From Candidatus Cryptobacteroides merdigallinarum (GTDB lineage: Bacteria; Bacteroidota; Bacteroidia; Bacteroidales; UBA932), in assembly GCA_017694655.1 (NCBI GenBank), contig JADIMQ010000052.1:1-48167 (forward strand): 48,167 nt of DNA, given 5' to 3'. Within the stretch, counting starts at the first letter, position 1. Each line of letters begins with the position of its first letter. The notes below the pieces were generated by a model, which saw only the letters and a program-made list of their open reading frames with translations, did not search any database and was not told the origin of the DNA. The translations under genes were made by a program, and so were the position numbers. Positions 1 through 8,291 of the stretch are shown piece by piece.

Positions 1-929
1 CCCATCATCTCAACGTGGGCTGGAACTGAGGATGAACCTGCAAACTGCGCGTCACTGTGCATACGGCCCATAGTGTCCGTCATGCCGTACGAAGCAGGGC
101 CGGCAGCCATGTTGTCAGGATGCAGGGTACGCCCTGTACCGCCACCGGAAGCAACCGAGAAATACGGCTTGCCGGCGAGGACACGCTCCTTCTTGTAGGT
201 ACCGGCTACCGGATGCTGGAAACGGGTAGGGTTGGTGGAGTTACCTGTGATGGAAACGTCCACACCCTCATGCCACATGATTGCGACACCCTCGCGGACA
301 TCATCGGCACCATAGCATTTTACCTTTGCACGAGGACCGTCACTGTAGGCGATCTCGCGTACGACCTTCAGCTCTCCGGTATAGTAATCGAACTGGGTCT
401 GCACGTATGTGAAGCCGTTGATGCGGGAAATGATCTGTGCAGCGTCCTTACCAAGACCGTTCAGGATGCAGCGGAGAGGCTCCTTGCGCACCTTGTCAGC
501 CTTTGCGGCAATCTTGATTGCACCCTCGGCAGCAGCGAAAGACTCGTGGCCGGCGAGGAATGCGAAACACTTGGTCTCCTCACGGAGAAGCATGGCGGCA
601 AGATTGCCGTGACCGAGACCTACCTTGCGGTCATCGGCTACGGAGCCAGGGATGCAGAACGACTGGAGACCGATACCGATGGCCTCGGCAGCGTCAGCGG
701 CGTTCTTGCAGCCTTTCTTCAGGGCAATGGCACAACCAACAACGTATGCCCACTTCGCGTTCTCGAAGCAGATAGGCTGGGTGTCCTCGCAAGTCTTGTA
801 CGGGTCGATACCGTATTTTTCACATATAGCGTTGGCTTCCTCTATATCCTTGATGCCGTTGGCATTGAGCGCAGCAAGAATCTGCTTGATACGGCGATCC
901 TGGCTTTCGAATTTCACTTCTCTAATCAT
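1..929 (-). CDS. GGGtGRT family protein, 3' end cut by the window edge
   Basis: Reading leftwards from the ATG at 929-927 there is an uninterrupted frame of 309 codons to the window edge. It begins MIREVKFES and contains the family-defining run SGGGTGRTLHPDN near its visible C-terminal end. This identifies the GGGtGRT family, a conserved family of anaerobes with no settled biochemical role. An AAGGAGGAG ribosome-binding site lies a few bases before the ATG, which decides the start. The protein is cytosolic-looking, with no signal peptide or membrane segment, and has several cysteines. It follows the Fe-S scaffold gene by 14 bases, so the two form one operon. A role in Fe-S or redox metabolism is inferred from that pairing only. 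The C-terminus and stop lie outside the window. Confidence 0.9.
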   Translation of the reverse strand, partial: MIREVKFESQDRRIKQILAALNANGIKDIEEANAICEKYGIDPYKTCEDTQPICFENAKWAYVVGCAIALKKGCKNAADAAEAIGIGLQSFCIPGSVADDRKVGLGHGNLAAMLLREETKCFAFLAGHESFAAAEGAIKIAAKADKVRKEPLRCILNGLGKDAAQIISRINGFTYVQTQFDYYTGELKVVREIAYSDGPRAKVKCYGADDVREGVAIMWHEGVDVSITGNSTNPTRFQHPVAGTYKKERVLAGKPYFSVASGGGTGRTLHPDNMAAGPASYGMTDTMGRMHSDAQFAGSSSVPAHVEMM

Positions 930-943
930 AGTATTTCTCCTCC

Positions 944-1645
944 TTATTCTTTACGTGGGTCAATGTATTTAACTGCACCGTCCTCCTTGGAGAAACGACC
1001 GTATGTTCCTGTAACCTGCTTCAAGGCCTCGTTGGCATCAGTCCCCTTCTTCACGAGATCCATGAATTTGCCGAGGTGAACGAACTCGTATCCGCAGATC
1101 TCGTCGTTCTTGTCGAGAGCGAGAGTCTTTATATATCCTTCAGCCATCTCGAGATAGCGAGGACCCTTGGCAAGAGTACCGTAGAGGGTACCCACCTGGC
1201 TGCGGAGCCCCTTCCCGAGGTCCTCAAGACCTGCCCCGATCATGAGTCCGCCTTCAGAGAATGCCGACTGGGTACGTCCGTAGACGATCTGGAGGAAAAG
1301 CTCCCTCATGGCAGTATTGATGGCATCGCACACGAGGTCTGTGTTCAGGGCCTCGAGGATGGTCTTGCCCGGGAGAATCTCGGAAGCCATCGCTGCAGAA
1401 TGTGTCATACCTGAACATCCGATAGTTTCCACGAGAGCTTCCTGGATAATGCCGTCCTTTACATTGAGGGTCAGCTTGCAGGCTCCCTGCTGAGGGGCAC
1501 ACCAGCCCACACCGTGAGTCAGACCCGAAATATCAGTGATTTCCTTTGATTTTACCCATTTTCCTTCCTCCGGGATAGGAGCAGGACCATGGTTAGGTCC
1601 TTTTTTGACGCAGCACATCTGCTGCACTTCGTGAGAATAAACCAT
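944..1645 (-). CDS. NifU/IscU-like iron-sulfur cluster assembly scaffold protein
   Basis: This 233-residue cytosolic protein resembles the NifU N-terminal/IscU fold. Cysteines sit at positions expected for a cluster scaffold: a CC pair near residue 11, one in the GVGWCAP segment, one in IGCSGM, and one in LVCDAIN. The family carries a transient Fe-S cluster for transfer to client proteins. It is longer than classical IscU (about 130 residues), and the C-terminal part (about 150-233) is not a domain I recognise. The start is the ATG at 1645, with only a short AGG before it. It is the first gene of an operon with the GGGtGRT protein downstream. A TATATTTG promoter box lies about 40 bases upstream, next to a long inverted repeat that may be a regulator site. 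Confidence 0.8.
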   Translation of the reverse strand: MVYSHEVQQMCCVKKGPNHGPAPIPEEGKWVKSKEITDISGLTHGVGWCAPQQGACKLTLNVKDGIIQEALVETIGCSGMTHSAAMASEILPGKTILEALNTDLVCDAINTAMRELFLQIVYGRTQSAFSEGGLMIGAGLEDLGKGLRSQVGTLYGTLAKGPRYLEMAEGYIKTLALDKNDEICGYEFVHLGKFMDLVKKGTDANEALKQVTGTYGRFSKEDGAVKYIDPRKE

Positions 1646-1683
1646 AACCTTATTTATTGTAAAATGTTTTCCAAATCCGGTTG

Positions 1684-1716
1684 CAAATATAAGAAACTGT
1701 TTTGAAAATTCTCAAA
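1684..1716 (-). promoter_or_regulatory. Bacteroidota-type promoter of the Fe-S/GGGtGRT operon
   Basis: On the minus strand TATATTTG (1691-1684) matches the -7 box TAnnTTTG, and a TTTG (1716-1713) lies 21 bases upstream as a -33 element. The usual spacing is about 19-20, so the -33 assignment is less certain than the -7. It lies 39 bases before the start codon of the scaffold gene. Confidence 0.6.
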
Positions 1717-1724
1717 ACAGTTTC
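1693..1724. repeat. perfect 13-base inverted repeat overlapping the promoter
   Basis: The arms GAAACTGTTTTGA (1693-1705) and its exact reverse complement (1712-1724) are separated by six bases. The repeat spans the interval between the -33 and -7 elements of the Fe-S operon. No run of T follows it on the minus strand and no plus-strand gene ends here, so an operator is more likely than a terminator. Which protein would bind is unknown. Confidence 0.6.
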
Positions 1725-1738
1725 CAAGAAAATTCCGG

Positions 1739-2003
1739 CCCAGACAAATATGTCCCTCCTGCCCCTATCCTCGTCTTCAGTCCAAGTGGAAGACGGTCCA
1801 CTATATCCCCGCACCTCGCCATGCAGACAGCCCTCTCCACATCGGTCATGGAAGCGGAAGGATTGCCGTACATTATGTTCTCCAGCAGAGTGGTCTTGAA
1901 AAGGCAGGTATTCTGGAAGACGAAGGACACATCCCACAGCGTCGCGTGCCTGGCCGAAAGCCCGGTCCATATACATTATCTTCACCTTGCGGGCAATCCT
2001 CAT
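1739..2003 (-). pseudogene. decayed ABC transporter ATP-binding fragment
   Basis: Only an internal piece of an ABC ATPase survives. From about 1927 to 1739 the translation runs through the Q-loop region (SFVFQNTCLF), a typical LLENIMYGNP stretch, and the approach to the signature motif (GGTYLSG). The reading then diverges from the LSGGE consensus and stops at 1712. Upstream, a KVKI segment that normally precedes the Q-loop lies in a different frame (about 1990-1960), so at least one frameshift is present. Walker A, Walker B, the H-loop and the membrane domain are absent. The fragment resembles the nucleotide-binding domain of exporters with fused ATPases. It is a remnant and cannot be functional. 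Confidence 0.8.
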
Positions 2004-2132
2004 TTTTCATTAAATTCCACGCCTGGCCTCGGCATAACAGGGTATGGATCACTACCCGGGGCTTAACAAAATATTCACCGGTTGGAAACAATCTGTAAAG
2101 GGGACTGTAACAGATATTAAACCATGAGGATA

Positions 2133-2140
2133 TACTTTTG
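2133..2140 (+). promoter_or_regulatory. possible -7 box of the porin operon
   Basis: TACTTTTG fits TAnnTTTG and lies 18 bases before the ATG at 2159. No clear TTTG is seen at the -33 distance. A TTG at 2138 could open the same frame, but it lies inside this box, so the ATG at 2159 is preferred. Confidence 0.4.
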
Positions 2141-2158
2141 CGGCATTATTTCAAGGAT

Positions 2159-3562
2159 ATGTACAGACCAGGGAGAATATTTGCGGCAGCGGTGGCTCTC
2201 ATGATGCTATGCCCGGGAAACGCAGCCGAAGGAAAGGACGGCGGAAAGGACCGCGAGGAAAAGGAATCATTGCAGTACGACGGCAGCAGGCCGCTGAAAG
2301 CCACGGCATATTTCAAGGACGGGAAATTCAATGTAGGCACGGCCGACGGCAAATTCAGGCTGTGGTTCGACAACAGGATATACACGGACGCCTCCTTCTA
2401 TGTCCCGACAGAGTCCGTAGAGGGACTTACCTCCAAACTGAACAAGGACCTGGAGGAGGATGACGGGGTTTTCCGCTTCAGCAACGGGGTGAGCATACGC
2501 AGGGCACGCTTCGCCATAAAGGCGGAACTTTTCGAGAAATGGTTCGCCGAATTCGACCTGGATTTCGCATACAACGAAGTGGAGATAAAGGATATGTACC
2601 TCGGCTACAAGTTCAACGACCATCTCTCCATCCAGGCCGGGCACTTCAAGGAGCCCATGAGCATGGAAAGGGTCACAAGTTCCAGGTACATAACAGCAAA
2701 TGAACGTCCGATGCCGGTAGAGGCCCTTGCCGGAGGGCGCAGGCTAGGGGCCGCAGTCACCTGGTGGGGCAGATACTGGTGGTTTTCCGGAGGCGTATTC
2801 GGGCAGCAGGTCGACATCATACAGAAGGAAAGGAACAGGGGCAGCGACGGCTACGGGTTCACCGGACGCCTGGCAGTACCTGTGATATGCAATGGCGACA
2901 TGACCCTCCACATAGGAGGCTATGCAAGCTGGAGGAAACCGGACTCCACCGGAGAAGAAGACAGGACAGTCCTGTTCAGGACATTCCCGGAAAGCCGGAC
3001 AGACCGCCGTCGCTTCCTGCAGGCCGAAGTCGGCAATGTGGACAGCTACTCTACATACGGGGGCGAGGTCGCATTCAGGTGGAGCAAGCTGCTTGCCTAC
3101 GGGGAATATATCTTCACCAGCCTGGACCGCTACCTGGAAAACGGAGGAACGCGGGAACCCCTGAAAAACGCGGAATTCGCAGGATGGTACGCCAACGCAT
3201 CGTGGATGATACTCGGACAGCAGAGGCAGTACAGCCGTGAGGACGCCGAGTTCGGAGGTGTGAAGGTCGACAGGAAGGGCGGGAACCTCGAACTTGCGGC
3301 ACGGGTCAGTCACCTGAATCTCAACGACTTCCACGACATGCGCTCCCAAATTACCGGAGGCTCGGCATATTCCTATAGCGTAAACCTGAACTGGTATCCG
3401 GTAAGCAATATACTTGTCGGACTGAACTACCTGTTCATGGACAACGACAAATACGCGGACTCCAAGGGACAGATCACGGCCGGTAACCAGCCCCTGAGCA
3501 CAGCCCGCCCGGAAGGGATAGACTTCCATGTCCTGCAGCTCAGGCTGATGGTATCGTTCTGA
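2159..3562 (+). CDS. OprO/OprP-type outer-membrane porin
   Basis: The 467-residue product has a signal peptide (hydrophobic about residues 5-20, ending near GNAAEG) followed by a beta-barrel-like sequence. Features are those of the phosphate-selective porin O/P family: an early LWFDNRIY strand, the SIRRARF segment, a QAGHFKEPMS strand, and a C-terminal phenylalanine (LRLMVSF) typical of outer-membrane barrels. The start is the ATG at 2159, preceded by AAGG. It is the first gene of a three-gene run with a lamin-tail lipoprotein and a metallophosphoesterase. A role in passage of phosphate or small phosphorylated compounds is inferred from family and context. Many Bacteroidota members of this family have no proven substrate. 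Confidence 0.85.
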   Translation: MYRPGRIFAAAVALMMLCPGNAAEGKDGGKDREEKESLQYDGSRPLKATAYFKDGKFNVGTADGKFRLWFDNRIYTDASFYVPTESVEGLTSKLNKDLEEDDGVFRFSNGVSIRRARFAIKAELFEKWFAEFDLDFAYNEVEIKDMYLGYKFNDHLSIQAGHFKEPMSMERVTSSRYITANERPMPVEALAGGRRLGAAVTWWGRYWWFSGGVFGQQVDIIQKERNRGSDGYGFTGRLAVPVICNGDMTLHIGGYASWRKPDSTGEEDRTVLFRTFPESRTDRRRFLQAEVGNVDSYSTYGGEVAFRWSKLLAYGEYIFTSLDRYLENGGTREPLKNAEFAGWYANASWMILGQQRQYSREDAEFGGVKVDRKGGNLELAARVSHLNLNDFHDMRSQITGGSAYSYSVNLNWYPVSNILVGLNYLFMDNDKYADSKGQITAGNQPLSTARPEGIDFHVLQLRLMVSF

Positions 3563-3644
3563 TACAGGGAGATATTCCCGGGACTTCCGGCAAAAGGGGA
3601 AACACAGTGGAACAAACTATTATTTATAATAATCGGACAACAAT

Positions 3645-4667
3645 ATGAAAAGTGGAAAAATTTTGGCGATAACCGCCATGATTGCAGGTACATCGGTATT
3701 CACGGGCTGCAAGGACGACCAGGAGCCCGGCATGGAGACATCGGACGTAACAGGTGTGTTCATCAACGAAGTATGCTCCGGAGGAATGGAATGGATAGAA
3801 CTGTACAATTCCAACGGGACTTCAGTCAGCCTTGCCGGATACCATCTCCAGGACGACAAGGGTACTGACGAGGAATATATATTCCCGGAAGGGGCCACCA
3901 TAGAGGCGGAAAGCTTCTATGTCCTCGAGGAAGGGACATACGAATTCGGGATTTCCGGCAGCGGGGATTCCATCACTCTTCTCGACGAAGCCTACAGGCA
4001 GATAGATGCAGTGACAATGCCGGAGATGGATGACTACTATACATACGCCAGGACGGAAGACGGCGGCTCCTCCTGGGAAATTACCGAAGGCGGCACCAAG
4101 GGCAGGAGCAACAGCGGCGAGGCTGACGGACTCCCTGCTACAGACGAACCGGACGTACCGGAAGGAGAAGACTACAGCGGGCTCAGGCTCAACGAGATAA
4201 ACGGGAACGACAAGTTCATCGAACTCTACAATACTTCGGACGCTGACATCAACCTTGCGGGAGTATACTTCGTGAAGGACGATGAGGACGGTGTAAATTC
4301 TTCGGACGAATCAATCTTCACCTTCGGAGACAACACAAGCATAGCAGGGCACGGGTACCTGACGATATGGTCGTCTAAATCCGACAACAGTGACGCCGAA
4401 TATATCTTCGACTTCGGACTTTCGGCAGACAAGTCCGTAAAGATTGAGCTTTTCACTCCTGGAAAGGAAAGCCTTGACGTGTTCAAGAACCTCAAGTCAG
4501 ACGGCACCGAGGTCTGGGGCGAGGATGACGGGAAATACGACAGCAAGGACAAAGGCTCCTTTGCCCGTGAGACCGACGGAACCGGTGACTGGTACATAAT
4601 GTCCGCCACGGAAGGCCAGACCAACGCCGGGGCGCAGAAGGCTGACAATGTCAAGATAGAGTGGTGA
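3645..4667 (+). CDS. lipoprotein with two lamin-tail domains
   Basis: The 340-residue protein starts with a lipoprotein signal peptide ending in a lipobox (VFTGC). Two lamin-tail (LTD) domains follow. The first, about residues 35-130, has INEVCSGG, WIELYNS and AGYHLQDD. The second, about 175-320, has LNEINGN, FIELYNT and LAGVYFVKDD. Lamin-tail domains in bacterial exported proteins are often found with nucleases and phosphoesterases and are thought to help binding or anchoring. An acidic linker of about 40 residues separates the domains. The gene lies 82 bases after the porin and overlaps the next gene by 7 bases, which suggests translational coupling. Substrate is unknown. Confidence 0.85.
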   Translation: MKSGKILAITAMIAGTSVFTGCKDDQEPGMETSDVTGVFINEVCSGGMEWIELYNSNGTSVSLAGYHLQDDKGTDEEYIFPEGATIEAESFYVLEEGTYEFGISGSGDSITLLDEAYRQIDAVTMPEMDDYYTYARTEDGGSSWEITEGGTKGRSNSGEADGLPATDEPDVPEGEDYSGLRLNEINGNDKFIELYNTSDADINLAGVYFVKDDEDGVNSSDESIFTFGDNTSIAGHGYLTIWSSKSDNSDAEYIFDFGLSADKSVKIELFTPGKESLDVFKNLKSDGTEVWGEDDGKYDSKDKGSFARETDGTGDWYIMSATEGQTNAGAQKADNVKIEW

Positions 4668-5761
4668 AAAGGGTTCTTCTGCTTATAATATGGGTTTTCC
4701 CGTGCTTCTGCCTTTCGGGGGCGGAAGACGGGAAAATCCTGAATTTCATCTACTGCTCCGACCTGCATTACGGTCTTGAAAGGGAGTTCCGGGGCAAGGA
4801 AGTCCCCAGCGACTCGGTTTGCAGGGAGATGTTCAGGACATTCAGGATGCTCTGCACCACATCCCTGCCGGAAGACGGAGGTGTCGGGGCAGATGAGATT
4901 TTCGGGATGCCGGACTTCGTGGTCTGCACCGGGGATATTGCGAACAGGATGGAGGAGGGGGTGCAGAGCGCTTCAGTATCCTGGTCCAGCTTCCTGCAGG
5001 ACTGGGACTCGTGCGGGCTCAATGTCCCCCTGTATCTTGTCCCGGGGAACCACGACATATCCAACGCCATCGGATACCCGGAAAGGCTCTCGCCGGAGCG
5101 TGACGCGGCAAGTGCCGCAGGCATATACAATCTTGCTCCAGACGGCAAGGCCGGGGACGTTTCCCCAGGGACATTCGACTATGTCAGGCACAAGACCCGC
5201 TATTCATTCGTCCGGGACAGCATCCGTTTCGTGTTCATGGGCATGTGGCCCGATGCCCCGATGCGGGAGTGGTTCCGGAAGGAAACGGCCGGAGACGGGG
5301 GAATTTCCTCGATAATCTTCACCCACGACCCTCCCGAGGCTGACGCCAAGCATTTCACGAATCCGTGCGGAAACCACGGGATAAACAGCCGCGACAGGTT
5401 CGAGAACCTGCTTGCAGACACCTGTACGGTAAGGTCTGTCGGCATGGAGCCTGTGGAGAACTGGCGTGTGCTGGAGGATTTCATCCGTTCCAATCCGGAA
5501 ATAAAAGCTTATTTCCACGGGGACAAGAACTACAACGAATTCTATGTATGGCACGGACCCGGTGAAAGCATCGCCCTGCCGGTCTTCCGTGTCGACTCCC
5601 CTATGAAAGGAGAATATTCTTCCCTGGACGAGACTCTGCTGTCGTTCATCGTAGTAAGCATCGACCCGGAAAAACATCTGCTCACAGCCCGTGAGTGTCT
5701 GTGGAACAGTTCCTCCCGGACCGGCATAAGGTGGGGTGAGACGCGAACCGTGGAACTGTAG
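4661..5761 (+). CDS. secreted metallophosphoesterase (calcineurin-like)
   Basis: The 366-residue protein has an N-terminal signal peptide (VLLLIIWVFPCFCLSGA) and the ordered motifs of a calcineurin-like phosphoesterase: CSDLHYG (DxH), VCTGDIAN (GD), PGNHD (GNHD) and a later metal-ligand histidine in FTHDPP. The usual terminal GHxH is replaced by FHGDKN, so metal site 2 may be unusual. The start is a GTG at 4661 or 4664, since no ATG is available, and it overlaps the lipoprotein gene by 7 bases. With the porin and the lamin-tail protein it probably releases phosphate from an extracellular or periplasmic phosphoester. The substrate could be nucleotides, nucleic acid or phosphorylated glycans and cannot be told from the sequence. 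Confidence 0.85.
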   Translation: MVKRVLLLIIWVFPCFCLSGAEDGKILNFIYCSDLHYGLEREFRGKEVPSDSVCREMFRTFRMLCTTSLPEDGGVGADEIFGMPDFVVCTGDIANRMEEGVQSASVSWSSFLQDWDSCGLNVPLYLVPGNHDISNAIGYPERLSPERDAASAAGIYNLAPDGKAGDVSPGTFDYVRHKTRYSFVRDSIRFVFMGMWPDAPMREWFRKETAGDGGISSIIFTHDPPEADAKHFTNPCGNHGINSRDRFENLLADTCTVRSVGMEPVENWRVLEDFIRSNPEIKAYFHGDKNYNEFYVWHGPGESIALPVFRVDSPMKGEYSSLDETLLSFIVVSIDPEKHLLTARECLWNSSSRTGIRWGETRTVEL

Positions 5762-5762
5762 C

Positions 5763-5777
5763 ACGGGCTCCTCCCGT
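5763..5777 (+). terminator. weak hairpin after the phosphoesterase gene
   Basis: ACGGG and CCCGT form a 5-base stem with a 5-base loop directly after the stop codon, followed by a pyrimidine stretch (TCCCCTTACC) rather than a T run. It is a weak terminator candidate. Confidence 0.25.
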
Positions 5778-5844
5778 TCCCCTTACCTTGTTGCGTCTCT
5801 GCGTAGCATCACAGCAGTATCTCCGGCAGGATTCCCCCGATAAA

Positions 5845-5876
5845 TTTGTTCAGCACCCCGCTTCTTCATATCTTTG
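5845..5876 (+). promoter_or_regulatory. Bacteroidota-type promoter of uvrB
   Basis: TTTG (5845-5848), 20 bases, then TATCTTTG (5869-5876) match the -33/-7 pattern well. Transcription would start near 5883, giving a leader of about 65 bases before the ATG at 5949. This supports that start over an upstream in-frame ATG at 5874, which lies within the -7 box. Confidence 0.75.
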
Positions 5877-5948
5877 TATCCTTGCATAAGGGATTGTTCC
5901 GTCCCGCCTGCAACGCAGCAGATTGCCCGTTATCACAAAACGATCATT

Positions 5949-8132
5949 ATGAAATTTAAAATAGTATCCGACTACCAACCCTCCGGCGACCAGCCCGAAG
6001 CCATCAAAGGCATCTGCTCAGCCCTTGAGAGCGGAATAGATGCTGTAACATTACTTGGAGTGACGGGATCCGGAAAGACGTTCACTATGGCGAATGTCAT
6101 AGAGAGGCTGCAGAGGCCGGCGTTGATATTGAGCCATAACAAGACACTTGCCGCACAGCTGTATGGGGAGTTCAAGTCATTTTTCCCGAACAATGCGGTG
6201 GAATATTTCGTGTCGTATTATGATTATTATCAGCCGGAGGCATATATACCGACGACGGACACGTATATAGAGAAGGACCTGAGCATAAATGACGAGATTG
6301 AGAAGCTGAGGCTCAGCGCGGCGTCGTCGCTGCTTTCAGGGCGCAGGGATGTGATAGTGATATCCAGTGTATCTTGCCTTTACGGCATAGGGAACCCTGA
6401 AGACTTCCATTCGCAGACGGTATTTGTGAAAAAGGGAGAGACAAGGAGCATGACGAGGTTCCTGTACCAGCTGGTGGACGCATTGTACTCAAGGACGGAG
6501 GCGGAGTTCAAGAGAGGGTCCTTCAGGGTAAGGGGCGATACTGTGGATATATGCCTGGGAAACGGGGACAATGCTGTCAGGATTGAATTTTTCGGCGACG
6601 AGGTGGACAATATTTCCGTGATAGACCCTGTAAGCGGGGCATTCCTGGATACGCTGGACGAAGTGGCCATATATCCGGCCAACAACTTCGTCACCACCAG
6701 GGAAAGGAGCATCAAGGCCATAAGCGAGATACAGGACGACCTGGTGAAACAGTGCGAGTATTTCGGGAGCGTGGGCAAGGCACTGGAAGCCAAAAGACTG
6801 AAGCAGAGGGTAGAATATGACCTCGAGATGATAAAGGAAATGGGATACTGCCCGGGCATCGAGAATTATTCGAGATATTTCGACGGCAGGAAGGAAGGGA
6901 TGAGGCCGTTCTGCCTCATAGACTATTTCCCGAAGGATTTCATAACCTTCATTGACGAGAGCCATGTGACCCTCCCGCAGATAAGGGCGATGTACGGAGG
7001 GGACCATTCGAGGAAGAGCGTACTTGTCGAATACGGATTCCGACTGCCGGCCGCGGCGGACAACAGGCCGCTGAAGTTCGACGAGTTCGAGGCCATCACG
7101 GGACAGACAGTCTACGTGAGCGCGACCCCGGGAGACTACGAACTGCAGAAATGCGGGGGCCTCGTGGTGGAGCAGGTGGTACGGCCGACAGGGCTCCTGG
7201 ACCCGCCTATACAGGTGCGTCCGACGGAAAACCAGGTCGACGACCTCCTGGAAGAAATAAGGGTCCGCGCAGAAAAGGACGAAAGGGTCCTTGTGACCAC
7301 CCTCACCAAGAGGATGGCCGAGGAACTCGAGAAATATTTCACCAGGATGGGGGTGAGATGCCGTTACATACATTCAGACGTGGACACAATGGAACGGGTG
7401 GAGATCATCGAGGACTTCAAGAACGGACTGTTCGACGTGCTTGTAGGCGTGAACCTCCTGAGGGAAGGCCTGGATATCCCTACAGTTTCCCTCGTCGCCA
7501 TCCTGGATGCCGACAAGGAAGGCTTCCTGCGCTCGGGAAGATCCCTTACCCAGACAGCAGGCAGGGCAGCGAGGAATGTAAACGGTCTCGTGATAATGTA
7601 TGCCGACACAATCACGGGTTCCATGCAGGAAACCATCTACGAGACAGACAGGAGACGGAGCAAGCAGATGGAATACAACAAGAAGCACGGCATCACCCCT
7701 ACCCAGGTAGGCATAAAGAAAAATGTGCTTGTCGACGGGAACAGCTCCGGCCAGGACCAGAAACGCCACAACCCAAGGCTTGCAAATACGGTGTCAGGCA
7801 AGGTCAGCGCAGCGAATTCGTACGACGAGCCGAGGTACATCCCGGACCCGACGGACCTTGGGAGCGGCTCGGTTTCCGTCGGCCTCGGGCACGACTCCAG
7901 GAGGGAGACGAACTCGGCCTACACCGACGGCTACATAAGGGCGGACCTTGCCGCCGTCCTCCAGGACCCTGTCATAAGGTCCATGACCAGGGAGCAGGTG
8001 CAGAAAGCCGTGGAGACCGCCAAGAAGAACATGCAGAAGGCGGCGGCCGACCTGGACTTCCCTGCGGCGGCAAAATTCAGGGACGAGATGTGGGCCCTGC
8101 AGGAGTATCTGAAAGTATGGTCAGGAGCCTGA
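5949..8132 (+). CDS. uvrB: excinuclease ABC subunit B
   Basis: UvrB verifies DNA damage and loads UvrC in nucleotide excision repair. The 727-residue product opens with the typical [10 protein letters not shown] (the helicase Q-motif region), has Walker A (GVTGSGKT), the damage-sensing beta-hairpin ([10 protein letters not shown]), DEXD-like FIDESH, the helicase VI region (QTAGRAARN) and a C-terminal UVR domain (about 675-720) that binds UvrC. It is somewhat longer than E. coli UvrB (673 residues). The surplus is an extended polar, Gly/Ser-rich linker (about 600-670) between the helicase core and the UVR domain. The start is set by the consensus N-terminus and the promoter position. Confidence 0.97.
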   Translation: MKFKIVSDYQPSGDQPEAIKGICSALESGIDAVTLLGVTGSGKTFTMANVIERLQRPALILSHNKTLAAQLYGEFKSFFPNNAVEYFVSYYDYYQPEAYIPTTDTYIEKDLSINDEIEKLRLSAASSLLSGRRDVIVISSVSCLYGIGNPEDFHSQTVFVKKGETRSMTRFLYQLVDALYSRTEAEFKRGSFRVRGDTVDICLGNGDNAVRIEFFGDEVDNISVIDPVSGAFLDTLDEVAIYPANNFVTTRERSIKAISEIQDDLVKQCEYFGSVGKALEAKRLKQRVEYDLEMIKEMGYCPGIENYSRYFDGRKEGMRPFCLIDYFPKDFITFIDESHVTLPQIRAMYGGDHSRKSVLVEYGFRLPAAADNRPLKFDEFEAITGQTVYVSATPGDYELQKCGGLVVEQVVRPTGLLDPPIQVRPTENQVDDLLEEIRVRAEKDERVLVTTLTKRMAEELEKYFTRMGVRCRYIHSDVDTMERVEIIEDFKNGLFDVLVGVNLLREGLDIPTVSLVAILDADKEGFLRSGRSLTQTAGRAARNVNGLVIMYADTITGSMQETIYETDRRRSKQMEYNKKHGITPTQVGIKKNVLVDGNSSGQDQKRHNPRLANTVSGKVSAANSYDEPRYIPDPTDLGSGSVSVGLGHDSRRETNSAYTDGYIRADLAAVLQDPVIRSMTREQVQKAVETAKKNMQKAAADLDFPAAAKFRDEMWALQEYLKVWSGA

Positions 8133-8194
8133 TCCGGCGCCGGACCGAGGACGGCAGGACGGGGATGTCCGGGAGCGCGGAAATAAAATTTTAC

Positions 8195-8224
8195 GGAAAA
8201 GTATTTCCTAAAAGAAATTTTTTT
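8195..8224 (+). terminator. possible weak terminator after uvrB
   Basis: A small GGAAA/TTTCC hairpin (8195-8208) is followed after nine bases by seven T (8218-8224) in an AT-rich stretch. The stem is short and the T run is displaced, so this is tentative. Confidence 0.3.
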
Positions 8225-8291
8225 CGGAATTTTGGGAACGACAGCGCCGCTGTCCGGATGACCAATTTCATGTCGGTTCAATTTACAGGCT

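Noticed and set aside
57..1079. long plus-strand open frame
   Set aside because: It is antisense to the GGGtGRT gene, whose minus-strand translation has the family motif and a good ribosome-binding site.
1697..1720. terminator for the upstream ABC fragment
   Set aside because: The hairpin is AT-rich, lacks a following T run on the minus strand, and overlaps a promoter.
5874..5948. upstream ATG as uvrB start
   Set aside because: It falls inside the -7 box, and the added residues have no similarity to UvrB.
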